Source of the DNA: an uncultured Planktomarina sp.
Lineage (GTDB): Bacteria > Pseudomonadota > Alphaproteobacteria > Rhodobacterales > Rhodobacteraceae
Assembly (NCBI GenBank): GCA_905182425.1
Contig: CAJJBP010000015.1
Span: 1-64,000 of the forward strand
Length of the DNA: 64,000 nt
Direction: 5' to 3'
Translations under genes and position numbers: made by a program
Notes under the pieces: model-generated
What the model saw: the letters and a program-made list of their open reading frames with translations, nothing else
The model's database searches: none
What the model was told of the DNA's origin: nothing
In this document: positions 46,272-56,086 of the stretch, piece by piece
Position numbering within the stretch: position 1 is the first letter of the stretch
Layout: every line of letters starts with the position of its first letter

Positions 46272-47957
46272 TTAGATTTCATCTTCGAAATACTTAATGA
46301 CAGATTTGATTGGATTTGGCGCTGCTTGTCCAAGACCACAGATTGAAGCATCCGTCATTGCGACAGTTAGCTCACTCAAAAGTGGTTTGTCCCATTCTTT
46401 TGCTTGCATCAACTTAACTGCCTTTTCACAACCGACCCGGCATGGAGTACATTGGCCACAGCTTTCATCTTCGAAAAACCGCAACATGTTCAACGCAGCA
46501 CCACGTGCGCTATCTTGGTCAGATAATACAACCACGGCGGCAGAGCCAATAAACGTGCCCAAGGGTTGTAAGGTATCAAAATCAAGCGGAATATCATGGA
46601 TCGATGCTGGCAAGAGCCCCGAAGAGGGCCCCCCCGGTTGATAGGCTTTGAATTCATGCCCGTCGAGCATTCCTCCACAAACTGCAATAATGTTAGTGAT
46701 TGTGGATCCTGCCGGCAGCAAATAAACTCCGGGGTTTTGAACTCGCCCAGAAACAGAATAACTGCGCAAACCGCGGCGTCCATTCAACTCTGTGCTATTG
46801 AGGCATTCAGGGCCTTCTCGCACCACCCGCGCCACCCACAAAAGAGTTTCCACGTTATGAACAAGGGTTGGGCGATTGTGTATACCCACGGCCGCCACGA
46901 AGGGTGGACGGTGTCGTGGGAGACCACGCTTGCCTTCAATACTCTCAATCATCGCACTTTCTTCGCCACAAATATATGCACCAGCGCCACGACGCAAAAC
47001 AATATAGCCTGCTTCAACAATACCGGCAGCCTCTAGCGCCGCAATCTCGATCGCTAAAATATGCAACACTGCTGGATATTCATCCCGCATGTAAATAAAA
47101 CAAGTCTCCGCTTCTACCGCCCAAGCCGCGATCAACATACCTTCCAAAAACAGATGTGGTGTCCGCTCAAGGTAGTAGCGGTCCTTGAAGGTGCCGGGTT
47201 CGCCCTCATCACCATTTACAGCCAAATAACGTGGACCTTCATTGCTACGCACAAACCCCCACTTTGTGCCCGATGGAAAACCTGCACCACCCAGGCCGCG
47301 CAAGCCACTTTCTTTTACTTTAGCTTGCACGTCTTCCCAACTACCGTCCACTCGCAACACGGCCAATTGGGCATAGCCACCACCTTTTTGGTACGCAGAC
47401 AAAACTTCATAGTCAGGAATATCTGCATGCGTGTGACCGGCGGCAACTGCCACTTGAACTTTTTCAAGCGTCGCATGATCGATGTGGTAATGACCTAACT
47501 CCAAAACAGGTGCCGTATCGCAACGCCCCATACAAGGCGCTCGCACAACTCGAACTCTAGAGGCGTCCAAGCCATTTTCCAAAGCGCGCTGCAACGTAGT
47601 TGCACCTGCCAATTCACACGAGAGGCTATCACAAACCCGAACAGTCAGTGGAGGAGGTGGCGTTTCACCTTCTTTGACCACGTCAAAATGGGCATAAAAA
47701 GTTGCTACTTCGTATATTTCAGCTTGGCTTAGACGCATCTCTTCAGCCAGCGCGCACATATTCTCGGCAGAGATACAACCATGTGCATCTTGGATGAGAT
47801 GTAAAAATTCAATAAGCATGTCACGTTTGCGGGGTTGGTTCCCAAGGAGCGCTTGGACTGCGGATAAGGCATTATCTTCAACCTGACGGCCCTTGGGGCG
47901 GACCCGCCCGCGACCTCTTCCAGATTTCCAAACACCCTTTTGTGATGCGTCAGACAT
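46272..47957 (-). CDS. Fused NuoE-NuoF diaphorase, formate dehydrogenase beta type
   Basis: A 561-residue fusion. Residues 30-170 are a NuoE/FdsG thioredoxin-like domain with the [2Fe-2S] ligands Cys109, Cys114, Cys142 and Cys146. Residues 190-561 are a NuoF/FdsB domain: FMN loop RGLGGAGFPSGTKWGF (220-235), NAD site GDEGEPGTFKDR (249-260), CGEESAMIESIEGKRG, and [4Fe-4S] Cys500, 503, 506 and about 546. It reduces NAD with electrons from a molybdenum formate dehydrogenase alpha subunit. That subunit and FdsD are not beside it; the next gene is ftsY. A basic tail (residues 11-25, RGRGRVRPKGR) precedes the E domain. Confidence 0.88.
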   Translation of the reverse strand: MSDASQKGVWKSGRGRGRVRPKGRQVEDNALSAVQALLGNQPRKRDMLIEFLHLIQDAHGCISAENMCALAEEMRLSQAEIYEVATFYAHFDVVKEGETPPPPLTVRVCDSLSCELAGATTLQRALENGLDASRVRVVRAPCMGRCDTAPVLELGHYHIDHATLEKVQVAVAAGHTHADIPDYEVLSAYQKGGGYAQLAVLRVDGSWEDVQAKVKESGLRGLGGAGFPSGTKWGFVRSNEGPRYLAVNGDEGEPGTFKDRYYLERTPHLFLEGMLIAAWAVEAETCFIYMRDEYPAVLHILAIEIAALEAAGIVEAGYIVLRRGAGAYICGEESAMIESIEGKRGLPRHRPPFVAAVGIHNRPTLVHNVETLLWVARVVREGPECLNSTELNGRRGLRSYSVSGRVQNPGVYLLPAGSTITNIIAVCGGMLDGHEFKAYQPGGPSSGLLPASIHDIPLDFDTLQPLGTFIGSAAVVVLSDQDSARGAALNMLRFFEDESCGQCTPCRVGCEKAVKLMQAKEWDKPLLSELTVAMTDASICGLGQAAPNPIKSVIKYFEDEI

Positions 47958-48082
47958 GCGTTCTTCCTCGGTCAGTTGCGATGGGTCTAGCCTGCATTAA
48001 TTAACCAAAGTAGTGTGAAAAGCGACACCAAAGGCATCAGATGCGTTTCTATTGTTCTTCAAATTAGCCAAACGGAAATACT

Positions 48083-49648
48083 TCATAATAGTTGCCCCTG
48101 CTCTGGGGGCTTTGGCTTGCGCCTTTTGCTCGGGCTAGTTGGCGTAGTGAGCGTCAAGCTCTCACCAAATGAAACACGGCCATCCACAAATTCTACCTCT
48201 AAAAATTTTGCAGATTTTGCCTGCCCCACTGAGGTGATGACATCAACCCCATCCCGTACAACCGAATATCCTCGCCTTAAAGTTTCACGGTACCCAAGGG
48301 TTTCTCGTAAACGGTCTATACCGTTCAATTGCTTCTTCTTATCCTCAATCTGGCGAGTAAGATTCTGATTCAAACGTAGGCGATTCTGATCCAGCTCAGC
48401 ATACATTCTGTTACTGCGTGTCACAAAAGGAACCAGCCACAATCGAGTGCATGTGGTATTTAGTCTTTGGCGGGTCTCAATTTTAATACGTGAAAGTGCC
48501 GGCGACAAACGGTCCGTGAATGCTTGCAGTCTCCGCTTTTCAAGAGTTACTATGCGGTTTAGAGCAGATGGCTTAATCTGTGAAGCCATTGTTACCAAAC
48601 GTAATTCCTGGCGTTGCACTAAAGACCGAAGCGCTGATGGCAATCGCCCATCCCAAACATCAAACCTTTGTTGAGCTTGATAAATGAGATTTTCTGGCTT
48701 TGGGAGCGCACGAGCCAAATCCACCAATCGCTGTTCGCGCCGGGCGAAAGTATTTGCCTGTGCCAGAGACGCACGTGCATTCATCGAGCCGATATGGGCC
48801 AAAAGATCTAACCTAACAGGAACTGCCAACTCAGCAGCAGCTGTAGGTGTTGGCGCTCGGCGGTCTGAAACGAAGTCAATTAAAGTGGTATCTGTTTCGT
48901 GACCCACAGCTGAAATCAAAGGAATATCAGACGCAGCAGCGGCGCGGGCCACGATTTCTTCATTAAAACCCCAGAGATCTTCAATAGCCCCCCCGCCCCT
49001 AGCTACGATGATCAAATCAGGGCGCGGTAAAGAGCCTCCCGGCGTCAGCGCATTAAACCCATCAATCGCTCCCGCGACTTCTGGAGCACAATTCGCGCCT
49101 TGTACAGCTACCGGCCATACCAAAACCTTGCGCGGAAACCTATCACGCAAACGGTGCAGAATATCCCTGATTACAGCTCCAGTTGGAGAAGTCACCACAC
49201 CAATAATTTCTGGCAAAAATGGCAAATCTTTTTTGTGAGATGGATCAAATAACCCTTCAGCAGCCAAGACTTGTTTTCGTTTTTCTAACATTGCCATTAA
49301 CGCACCGACACCAGCAACCGCGACATCGTCCACATTTAGATTATATTTTGATTGTCCACCAAACGCCGTCATTTTTCCCGTTACTACAACCTCCATACCT
49401 TCTTCTGGAAGAACAGATAATTTGGAAATTTGCCCCTTCCATGAAGTACAGGCGAGCGAGTTTCGTTCATCTTTAACGTCAAAATACAAATGTCCTGAGC
49501 GGGCGCGAACGACACGGCTAACCTCGCCTTTAACACGAACCCGCCCAAACTCAGCTTCTAGCGAGCGTTTAACCGCGCTAGAGATTTCTGTAACAGTAAA
49601 TTCATGGGCATTTTCGCCCACGCGTGGATCATCAATTAGATCAGACAT
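48083..49648 (-). CDS. xseA: Exodeoxyribonuclease VII large subunit
   Basis: A 521-residue subunit degrading single-stranded DNA with XseB. The OB fold comes first (VKGEVSRVVRARSGHLYFDV), then the catalytic core (GVVTSPTGAVIRDILHRLRD, DLIIVARGGGAIEDLWGFNE, SAVGHETDTTLIDFVSDRRA), a long coiled-coil and a C-terminal RGYSVVRDG tail. It is divergent from purD across 71 bases. xseB is not in the window. Confidence 0.96.
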   Translation of the reverse strand: MSDLIDDPRVGENAHEFTVTEISSAVKRSLEAEFGRVRVKGEVSRVVRARSGHLYFDVKDERNSLACTSWKGQISKLSVLPEEGMEVVVTGKMTAFGGQSKYNLNVDDVAVAGVGALMAMLEKRKQVLAAEGLFDPSHKKDLPFLPEIIGVVTSPTGAVIRDILHRLRDRFPRKVLVWPVAVQGANCAPEVAGAIDGFNALTPGGSLPRPDLIIVARGGGAIEDLWGFNEEIVARAAAASDIPLISAVGHETDTTLIDFVSDRRAPTPTAAAELAVPVRLDLLAHIGSMNARASLAQANTFARREQRLVDLARALPKPENLIYQAQQRFDVWDGRLPSALRSLVQRQELRLVTMASQIKPSALNRIVTLEKRRLQAFTDRLSPALSRIKIETRQRLNTTCTRLWLVPFVTRSNRMYAELDQNRLRLNQNLTRQIEDKKKQLNGIDRLRETLGYRETLRRGYSVVRDGVDVITSVGQAKSAKFLEVEFVDGRVSFGESLTLTTPTSPSKRRKPKPPEQGQLL

Positions 49649-49719
49649 TGTGACACCTTGTGACCGGAGTTGTTGCAGCTTAGAACGCCCTTAAGCAAAG
49701 GCCAAGGGGAGAGTAAGCA

Positions 49720-50985
49720 ATGAACATCTTAATCTTAGGCGGCGGTGGTCGCGAGCATTCCTTAGCTTGGGCGATAGCACAAAATCCAAAATGTGATCGA
49801 TTAATTGTGTCTCCTGGCAATGCTGGAACTGCGAATTTAGCCGAGTGTATAGCTATGAATATTGTAGACGGCGACGAGATCCTTACATTTGTAAAAGACA
49901 ATTCAATTGACTTCGTTATAATTGGCCCTGAAGCTCCCTTGGCGGCAGGTATCGCGGATGTCCTGCGGTCTGAAGATGTTTTATGTTTTGGGCCTAGTCA
50001 GGCAGCAGCACAACTAGAATCCTCTAAATTCTTTACAAAATCCGTTTGTGATGCGGCCAAAGTGCCAACCGCTGTTTATGGTCATTTTACAGACAAACAG
50101 TCGGCACAAGATTATGTTAAAAAGATGGGAGTTCCCATTGTAGTCAAGGCCGACGGCTTGGCTGCAGGCAAGGGTGTTATTGTTGCGATGACACTTCTAG
50201 AGGCCCTAGAAGCCCTAGACGATATGTTTGGCCACGAATTAGGCAGAGCCGGCGCTGAAGTTGTAATTGAAGAGTTCATGCAAGGCGAAGAGGCGTCCTA
50301 TTTTATCCTCTGCGATGGCACTGATGTGCTGGCGATCGGAACTGCACAAGACCACAAACGAGTAGGTGACGGCGATACTGGTCCAAATACAGGTGGCATG
50401 GGTGCCTATAGCCCAGCGCCAGTTTTAACAGATCAAATCGCCCAAAAAGCAATGGATGAGATAATAAAGCCTACAGTTGCGGAAATGGCTAGGCGTGGGA
50501 CACCCTATACGGGTGTGCTTTATGCTGGCCTGATGATCAAGGATGGTGCACCACGTTTGGTCGAATACAACGCGCGCTTTGGTGACCCTGAATGCCAAGT
50601 ATTGATGATGCGTCTCGGGGCTCAAGTTCTAGACCTTTTGCTCGCCTGTGCTGAGGGTCGCCTTGCACAAGCACGTGTCAATTGGGCTGATGATCATGCT
50701 TTGACCGTTGTACTTGCAGCGGAAGGTTACCCTAAAAGCTACGACAAAGGATCTTTAATTTTGGGTTTAAACACCATTGAATCCTCATCTAAAGCTATGT
50801 GTTTTCATGCAGGTACCAGCCAATCCGAAACGGGTATAACCGCCCAAGGGGGCCGTGTTTTAAATATGACGGCAAGAGCCGAAACATTAGAGGATGCACG
50901 CAAAAAAGCTTACGAAATGGTCAGGCAAGTTGACTGGCCTGAAGGTTTTTACCGAAGTGATATCGGTTGGCGTGCTTTGAGCTAA
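49720..50985 (+). CDS. purD: Phosphoribosylamine-glycine ligase
   Basis: A 421-residue ATP-grasp enzyme of purine synthesis (GAR synthetase). Motifs: MNILILGGGGREHSLAWAIA, VVKADGLAAGKGVIVA, EEFMQGEEASYFILCDG, HKRVGDGDTGPNTGGMGAYS and YNARFGDPECQVLMMRL. AAGGGGAG precedes the ATG. Its divergence from xseA is common in alphaproteobacteria. Confidence 0.97.
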   Translation: MNILILGGGGREHSLAWAIAQNPKCDRLIVSPGNAGTANLAECIAMNIVDGDEILTFVKDNSIDFVIIGPEAPLAAGIADVLRSEDVLCFGPSQAAAQLESSKFFTKSVCDAAKVPTAVYGHFTDKQSAQDYVKKMGVPIVVKADGLAAGKGVIVAMTLLEALEALDDMFGHELGRAGAEVVIEEFMQGEEASYFILCDGTDVLAIGTAQDHKRVGDGDTGPNTGGMGAYSPAPVLTDQIAQKAMDEIIKPTVAEMARRGTPYTGVLYAGLMIKDGAPRLVEYNARFGDPECQVLMMRLGAQVLDLLLACAEGRLAQARVNWADDHALTVVLAAEGYPKSYDKGSLILGLNTIESSSKAMCFHAGTSQSETGITAQGGRVLNMTARAETLEDARKKAYEMVRQVDWPEGFYRSDIGWRALS

Positions 50986-51009
50986 AATTTAATAGACGGC
51001 AGCAGGTTT

Positions 51010-51135
51010 TTAATTTTTTGATCTCACGTTTATCGTAAGGTTGGCTTCGGCGATCTGTCAGCTAGATCCTTGAATGGAAACAGCAATGTAATTTCCAGGC
51101 CAAGCGCATTATAGAAGCTACGGATGAAGATCGCC
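51010..51135 (-). pseudogene. Possible C-terminal remnant of an unknown protein
   Basis: The 275 bases between purD and the ferredoxin hold no intact gene. On the minus strand a coding-like stretch (DLAIFIRSFYNALGLEITLL, then FPFKDLADRSPKPTL) ends at a TAA at 51010-51012. Just upstream another frame reads LIGPENHKVNYEEITGEVCK, as if a frameshift separated them. I do not recognise the family; this may be chance. Confidence 0.25.
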
Positions 51136-51260
51136 AGATCTTGCACACTTCACCTGTAATCTCTTCATAGTTAACTTTATGATTCTCTGGGCCAATAAGA
51201 GAGGAACGCGGCTGAAGAATACAGCATACAAAAGCCCAAGACCCACATAGTGAATAAACT

Positions 51261-51626
<366 letters not shown>

Positions 51627-51688
51627 TCACACACAAATTTCTAGCCCCATTTAGGAAAATAAGAATTTGCTTGCGAAATTTAGTATAT

Positions 51689-51703
51689 GTTCTACTTTTG
51701 TTC
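51689..51703 (+). promoter_or_regulatory. LexA operator (SOS box, alphaproteobacterial type)
   Basis: GTTCTACTTTTGTTC is a perfect GTTC-N7-GTTC, the operator recognised by LexA in alphaproteobacteria (known from Caulobacter and Rhodobacter work). It ends two bases before the ATG at 51705, so bound LexA would block that gene. Alphaproteobacterial imuA-imuB-dnaE2 operons are classic targets of this box. Confidence 0.75.
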
Positions 51704-51704
51704 T

Positions 51705-52079
51705 ATGAACTTTTCAGATCCTCACCAATGGCCTAAGCCCCCCGCAGCCATACCGCATGATATGCTCGATCTGCCCCCCAATGGAGCTCGGATCACAGTA
51801 GCGGGATTGGTGCTAGTACGTCAGCGTCCGGGAACTGCCAATGGAGTAATTTTTATAACCCTTGAGGACGAAACTACCACTTGCAATGTGATTGTCTGGC
51901 GTAAGCTTTATGAGACATATCGTCGAGCAGTCATTTCTGGGCGCATGCTGCGGATCACGGGTCACATTCAACGCGAGGGAGCAGTCTGCCATGTGATTGC
52001 AGAAATTATTGAGGATATCTCGTATATGCTAGATGAGTTATTACAGCCTGAGGCCAGTCGAGCCACCGAACAACCTTAA
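51705..52079 (+). CDS. DnaE2-type C-terminal OB-fold protein under a LexA box
   Basis: A 124-residue protein whose core (ARITVAGLVLVRQRPGTANG, VIFITLEDETTTCNVIVW, GRMLRITGHIQREGAVCHVI, AEIIEDISYMLDEL) is the OB-fold that ends error-prone polymerase DnaE2/ImuC. The polymerase body and imuA/imuB are absent: the promoter box is followed directly by this domain, with about 25 Pro-rich residues (DPHQWPKPPAAIPHDMLDLP) first. Either a large deletion left operator plus tail, or it is a standalone SOS-induced ssDNA-binding factor. Frame and codons look maintained. An ATG at 51687 is inside the operator and less likely. No clear Shine-Dalgarno. Confidence 0.72.
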   Translation: MNFSDPHQWPKPPAAIPHDMLDLPPNGARITVAGLVLVRQRPGTANGVIFITLEDETTTCNVIVWRKLYETYRRAVISGRMLRITGHIQREGAVCHVIAEIIEDISYMLDELLQPEASRATEQP

Positions 52080-52098
52080 TACTTACCCTCACGCACAA

Positions 52099-52124
52099 AA
52101 AAGGCGACACAGTGGCCGCCTTTT
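52099..52124. terminator. Bidirectional terminator between OB gene and htrA
   Basis: Arms AAAAGGCG (52099-52106) and CGCCTTTT (52117-52124) lie between two convergent stops, with A and T tracts on both sides so that either strand can use it. Confidence 0.8.
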
Positions 52125-52141
52125 AAAGGACAAGAAGAAGT

Positions 52142-53626
52142 TTAGTCTTTCATGGACAGCGCCAAGAAAAGAGGATCATTTCCGCGGCGCACTAAAAGCA
52201 TCATCGTCTTGCGTCCACCTTCAATTGTCGTCGCGACTTGCTCCTGAAACTCAGTAACAGTGTTAACTTTTTTCTGACCAGCCTCAGTGACCAAATCACC
52301 AGCACGCAAACCTTTTTCAAATGCATCAGATGTCTCATCGACATGCATCACTAGCAACCCGCTCGCGTCCAACTTTAAACCCAGACCCTTACGCATATTA
52401 TCAGTGAGGTTGGACAAAGTAATCCCAAACAGTGCCAATTCTTTCGGTGCCTCAGGAGCCTCATCCAGTTCAGGTGGCAAGACGGCGCGCGCCAAATTTT
52501 CGTCATCACGCAGACCCAAAGTCACACTCAGTGTCAGACGCTCACCACCGCGCAGCACAATCACATCAACAGCTTTTCCTACTGGAGTATTGCCAACAGT
52601 TTGGATCAAATCTCGAACATCTTCGACTTCATGTCCGTCAAAGACCAAAATTACATCATTTTGTATTATTCCTGCGTCCTTTGAAGGACCATCTGGAACA
52701 CCAGACACCAATGCACCTGCAACCCGGTCAAGCCCAGCAATGCTTTCAGCTATATCTTCGTCTACGTCTTGAATGCGAACGCCCAGCCAGCCACGTCGAA
52801 TTTCGCCAAATTCAGTTAATTGAGTTACTACACGGCTCACCACATTGGACGCCATTGAAAAGCCGATACCAATAGATCCACCGTTTGGCGAAAGAATAGC
52901 AGTGTTCACACCCACGACCCGCCCATCAAGATTAAATAACGGTCCACCAGAATTGCCTCTATTTATTGCTGCGTCAGTCTGAATATAATCATCATAAGGT
53001 CCTGCCAGTTCTCGATTACGAGCCGACACTATTCCTGCAGAGACAGAGAACCCCTGCCCTAAAGGATTGCCAATTGCAACAACCCAGTCCCCCACCCTTG
53101 CGGTGTCGCTATCACCAAAACTTACGAAAGGAAGTGACACATCAGATTCAACTTTCAGTACAGCAATATCTGTATTTTTGTCTGTTCCAATCACTGTTGC
53201 AGGTAAAATCTCACCAGTAAAAAACTCAATCTCAATCTCATCTGCGCCGTCAATCACATGATTGTTGGTCACTATAAAGCCATCAGCAGATACCACAAAA
53301 CCAGATCCAAGCGCTGACGAACGACGTGCGCCTGGCCTGCCATCGCGGCGGCGGTCTTGAAACTCTTTGAAAAAATCTTCGAATGGAGATCCTTCGGGTA
53401 CAATCCCGCGCGGCATTGCATCAGTACGACCAGCCACGACAGTTGAGGTAGTAATGTTAACCACAGAAGGACTGCTGTCCTCAGCTAAATCGGCAAACGT
53501 GTTCGGCATCATTTGCGCCGTAATTTCCAAAGTTTGTAGCAATAGCAACAACAAAACAGCGGTCATCATAAAACCCACCTGTTTCAGTTTGAAATTTTTA
53601 CGCATCGGTATTGCTACAGAATTCAT
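52142..53626 (-). CDS. Do/DegP-family periplasmic serine protease-chaperone
   Basis: A 494-residue HtrA protein with a signal anchor (about residues 16-38), a trypsin-like domain with His123 (VTNNHVIDGADE), Asp153 (DKNTDIAVLKVE) and Ser226 (INRGNSGGPLFN), then two PDZ domains (starting RRGWLGVRIQDVDEDIAESI and ALFGITLSNLTDNMRKGLGL). It degrades or refolds envelope proteins. The start at 53626 follows AGGAG; an earlier start adds 35 poor residues. Next to hflK-hflC, a classic proteolysis cluster. Confidence 0.95.
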   Translation of the reverse strand: MNSVAIPMRKNFKLKQVGFMMTAVLLLLLLQTLEITAQMMPNTFADLAEDSSPSVVNITTSTVVAGRTDAMPRGIVPEGSPFEDFFKEFQDRRRDGRPGARRSSALGSGFVVSADGFIVTNNHVIDGADEIEIEFFTGEILPATVIGTDKNTDIAVLKVESDVSLPFVSFGDSDTARVGDWVVAIGNPLGQGFSVSAGIVSARNRELAGPYDDYIQTDAAINRGNSGGPLFNLDGRVVGVNTAILSPNGGSIGIGFSMASNVVSRVVTQLTEFGEIRRGWLGVRIQDVDEDIAESIAGLDRVAGALVSGVPDGPSKDAGIIQNDVILVFDGHEVEDVRDLIQTVGNTPVGKAVDVIVLRGGERLTLSVTLGLRDDENLARAVLPPELDEAPEAPKELALFGITLSNLTDNMRKGLGLKLDASGLLVMHVDETSDAFEKGLRAGDLVTEAGQKKVNTVTEFQEQVATTIEGGRKTMMLLVRRGNDPLFLALSMKD

Positions 53627-53737
53627 AGTTTTCTCCTGGGGGATGCTTTCCAACAGAGTAGAAAGTATCATTGAACAACTAATGTTTAAGTGGATATAGC
53701 TCACTCGGCTATCAACGCAATAGGTGGTCACAATCCC

Positions 53738-53962
53738 TTAACAACAGGTGATTGAAGCCAGAGAAGCAGTAACTGGTTTATAGACCAAGAAGACAAGAAT
53801 AAGACCAACTACCAAAAGCAAAGCGCCCATCTGACGTCGCACTGAAATAGATAAATTTTTCAATAAATTTAATACCTTTTCAATAGCATAAGGGGCCAGT
53901 AAATATACCAGCCCCTCCACAATCATAATGGCACCAAGGCCAAAAATAATGTTTTCAATCAA
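53738..53962 (-). CDS. DUF2065 small membrane protein
   Basis: A 74-residue protein with two helices (about residues 3-26 and 44-64) and a basic linker (LLKNLSISVRRQM). It matches DUF2065, commonly found after hflC. It begins with TTG overlapping the hflC stop (TTGA), suggesting coupled translation. Function unknown. Confidence 0.85.
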   Translation of the reverse strand: MIENIIFGLGAIMIVEGLVYLLAPYAIEKVLNLLKNLSISVRRQMGALLLVVGLILVFLVYKPVTASLASITCC

Positions 53963-54846
53963 TCTGAGACGCGTGGTGCTGCAGATTGCAAATAGTTCAA
54001 GAATTCATGACTGGGTGGAATCACGAAAGTAGAATTGCTTGCTTTGATCGAGGATTCATAGGCCGCAAGTGAACGGTAGAAGTCGAAGAATTCTGGGTCA
54101 GCTCCGAATGCTTTAGCCAAAATCTTCGTTCGCAACGCATCTGCTTCACCCTCAATGACCAATGCATCACGACGAGCTTCTGACAGTTTTTCTTCATATG
54201 TTCGGTCTGCCACAGCCGTTACACGCTGAGCGGCTTCACGACCACGCGCCCGTTCATCAGTTGCTTCACGTTCACGTTCGGCGATCATCCTCTGTAAGGT
54301 CGCATCGAAGTTCTGCTCTGGCAAGTTTGTTTGACGCAAGCGGACGTCAACCACGTCCAGACCCAGATCAAGAGCCCTTACCTGAGCTGCAACACGAATG
54401 TTTTCCATCAGCTTTGAACGCTCAGGAGACAATATTGCGTTAGACGTAACACCATCAGCCCCAAGGACCGCTCGAATCTGACCATCCAAAATATCCATCA
54501 GCTGCATGGCAGCTTCACGCTCCCCACCGCCGCCAAGCGCTTGCCGGAACTTAACTATATCAGCAATCCGGTACAGAACGAACGCATCCACTTCGAGCCT
54601 ACGATCGTCCGCAGGAGTAACCTCAATAAGAGGTGTCTCGAGTGAAAGAATTCGATCTTCAAAACGAACAACCTGATCAAGCCAAGGCAATTTAAAGCCC
54701 AAACCAGGCTCTATTTTTACTTGTTTGATCTGACCAAACCGCAAAACGAGCGCTTTTTCGCGTTCGTCCACAATAAAAATCGACATCATGGCGAGTGTGG
54801 CAAGGCCTGCGGCAAAGATCAGTGCAATACGAGATTTCATTGACAT
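53959..54846 (-). CDS. hflC: HflC, modulator of FtsH protease
   Basis: A 295-residue SPFH/band 7 protein anchored by one N-terminal helix (ALIFAAGLATLAMMSIFIV), with VDEREKALVLRFGQI and a coiled coil (about 190-240). With HflK it forms a cage around FtsH in the membrane and limits access of membrane substrates. Overlaps hflK by one base (TAATG) and DUF2065 by four. Confidence 0.95.
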   Translation of the reverse strand: MSMKSRIALIFAAGLATLAMMSIFIVDEREKALVLRFGQIKQVKIEPGLGFKLPWLDQVVRFEDRILSLETPLIEVTPADDRRLEVDAFVLYRIADIVKFRQALGGGGEREAAMQLMDILDGQIRAVLGADGVTSNAILSPERSKLMENIRVAAQVRALDLGLDVVDVRLRQTNLPEQNFDATLQRMIAEREREATDERARGREAAQRVTAVADRTYEEKLSEARRDALVIEGEADALRTKILAKAFGADPEFFDFYRSLAAYESSIKASNSTFVIPPSHEFLNYLQSAAPRVSD

Positions 54847-56024
54847 TAGTTTGATCCTCTCTGCGCGTTACGGTTCAATTCATTGAGTGACAGGTAGGGC
54901 ACAACGTCTTGGCCACCCTCCCCAGATTCCATAATGATCTTATCTACATTACCCAAAACTTTCTCCAAAGTTTCAATGTAAAGCCTACGGCGGGTCACTT
55001 CTGGCGCAACTTGATACTCTGCCAAGACAGCTGAGAAGCGGCTCGCCTCACCCAATGCAGCATTTACTACTGTTGCGCGGTAGCCCTCTGCAGCCTGAAC
55101 AATTTGAGCAGATTGGCCGCGCGCTTCCGCGAGGCGTTGGTTAGCATAAGCATCCGCTTGGCGCTCACGCTGGTCACGCTCCTGCTCCGCAGCTTGTACA
55201 TCACGGAACGCGTCAATAACAGAAACGCGTTTTTGCGAAGAACCATCCACTGACGTTACGATAACTTGCTGGCTGGGTGGATCCACTTTATTAAAGTTAA
55301 CACGAAGAACTGAGATGCCTGTCTCCCGTTGATCTAAAGTTTTTTGGATCAACTCACGGACATTGGCTTCAATAAGGGCTCGGTCTCTATTTAAGATTGG
55401 AGCAAGCTCAGACTGCGCAATTACTTCACGCATCGCAGCTTCCGAAATGGCACGGATAGAGGCCTCAGGTGCTTTTAAGCTGAACAAGAAATCACGTGAG
55501 TTCTTGATGTTCCAAACAACTTGAAAATCAATATCGACGATGTTCTCATCCGTTGTCAGCATCAAACCTAAGCCCGAGTCGCGAGATCCATTGATACCCA
55601 GAGACTCCGTGCGGTTGGTCGTGACGTTAAATTTTTCATACGTCACAACTGGCCAAGGTGCAAAATTCAAACCGTTTGTTCCAATTTGATTAAACTCACC
55701 TAGGAACAATTCAACTGACTGTTCTTCCGGTTTCACCGTGTAAAATGATGCAAAAAGCCAAAGAGCAACCGCTGCAAGACCCCCAAAAAGGAACGTGCCG
55801 CGCGGCAACCCTCCGCCACCTTCACCAGAGGCGTTTCCACCGCCGCCTTTACCGCCCATCAATACACGGAGCCGCTCTTGGCCCTTCCGCATCAACTCAT
55901 CAATTTCCGGGATTTGCGGCCCATCTGGTTGGCGGTTATTTCCACCATTTTTGTTGCCGTTGTTCTTGCCATTGTTGCCGCCGCTTCCGCCGCCGCCCCA
56001 AGGGCCTCCATTATCATCTGACAT
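54846..56024 (-). CDS. hflK: HflK, modulator of FtsH protease
   Basis: A 392-residue SPFH protein with a Gly/Asn-rich cytoplasmic N-terminus (about residues 5-72), one membrane helix (GTFLFGGLAAVALWLFASFY), and the SPFH domain from VKPEEQSVELFLGEF onward, ending with a coiled coil. It forms the HflKC complex with the next gene. The low-complexity start also produces long artefactual frames on the other strand. Confidence 0.95.
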   Translation of the reverse strand: MSDDNGGPWGGGGSGGNNGKNNGNKNGGNNRQPDGPQIPEIDELMRKGQERLRVLMGGKGGGGNASGEGGGGLPRGTFLFGGLAAVALWLFASFYTVKPEEQSVELFLGEFNQIGTNGLNFAPWPVVTYEKFNVTTNRTESLGINGSRDSGLGLMLTTDENIVDIDFQVVWNIKNSRDFLFSLKAPEASIRAISEAAMREVIAQSELAPILNRDRALIEANVRELIQKTLDQRETGISVLRVNFNKVDPPSQQVIVTSVDGSSQKRVSVIDAFRDVQAAEQERDQRERQADAYANQRLAEARGQSAQIVQAAEGYRATVVNAALGEASRFSAVLAEYQVAPEVTRRRLYIETLEKVLGNVDKIIMESGEGGQDVVPYLSLNELNRNAQRGSN

Positions 56025-56086
56025 TCAGCGAATTCCCTTCACGGTGTTTATGCCTTTTAACATACCTGTGTTTCACTTCAAGATTT

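Noticed and set aside
49422..49694. A plus-strand frame over the 5' part of xseA.
   Set aside because: Antisense to a clear OB-fold coding region; no independent support.
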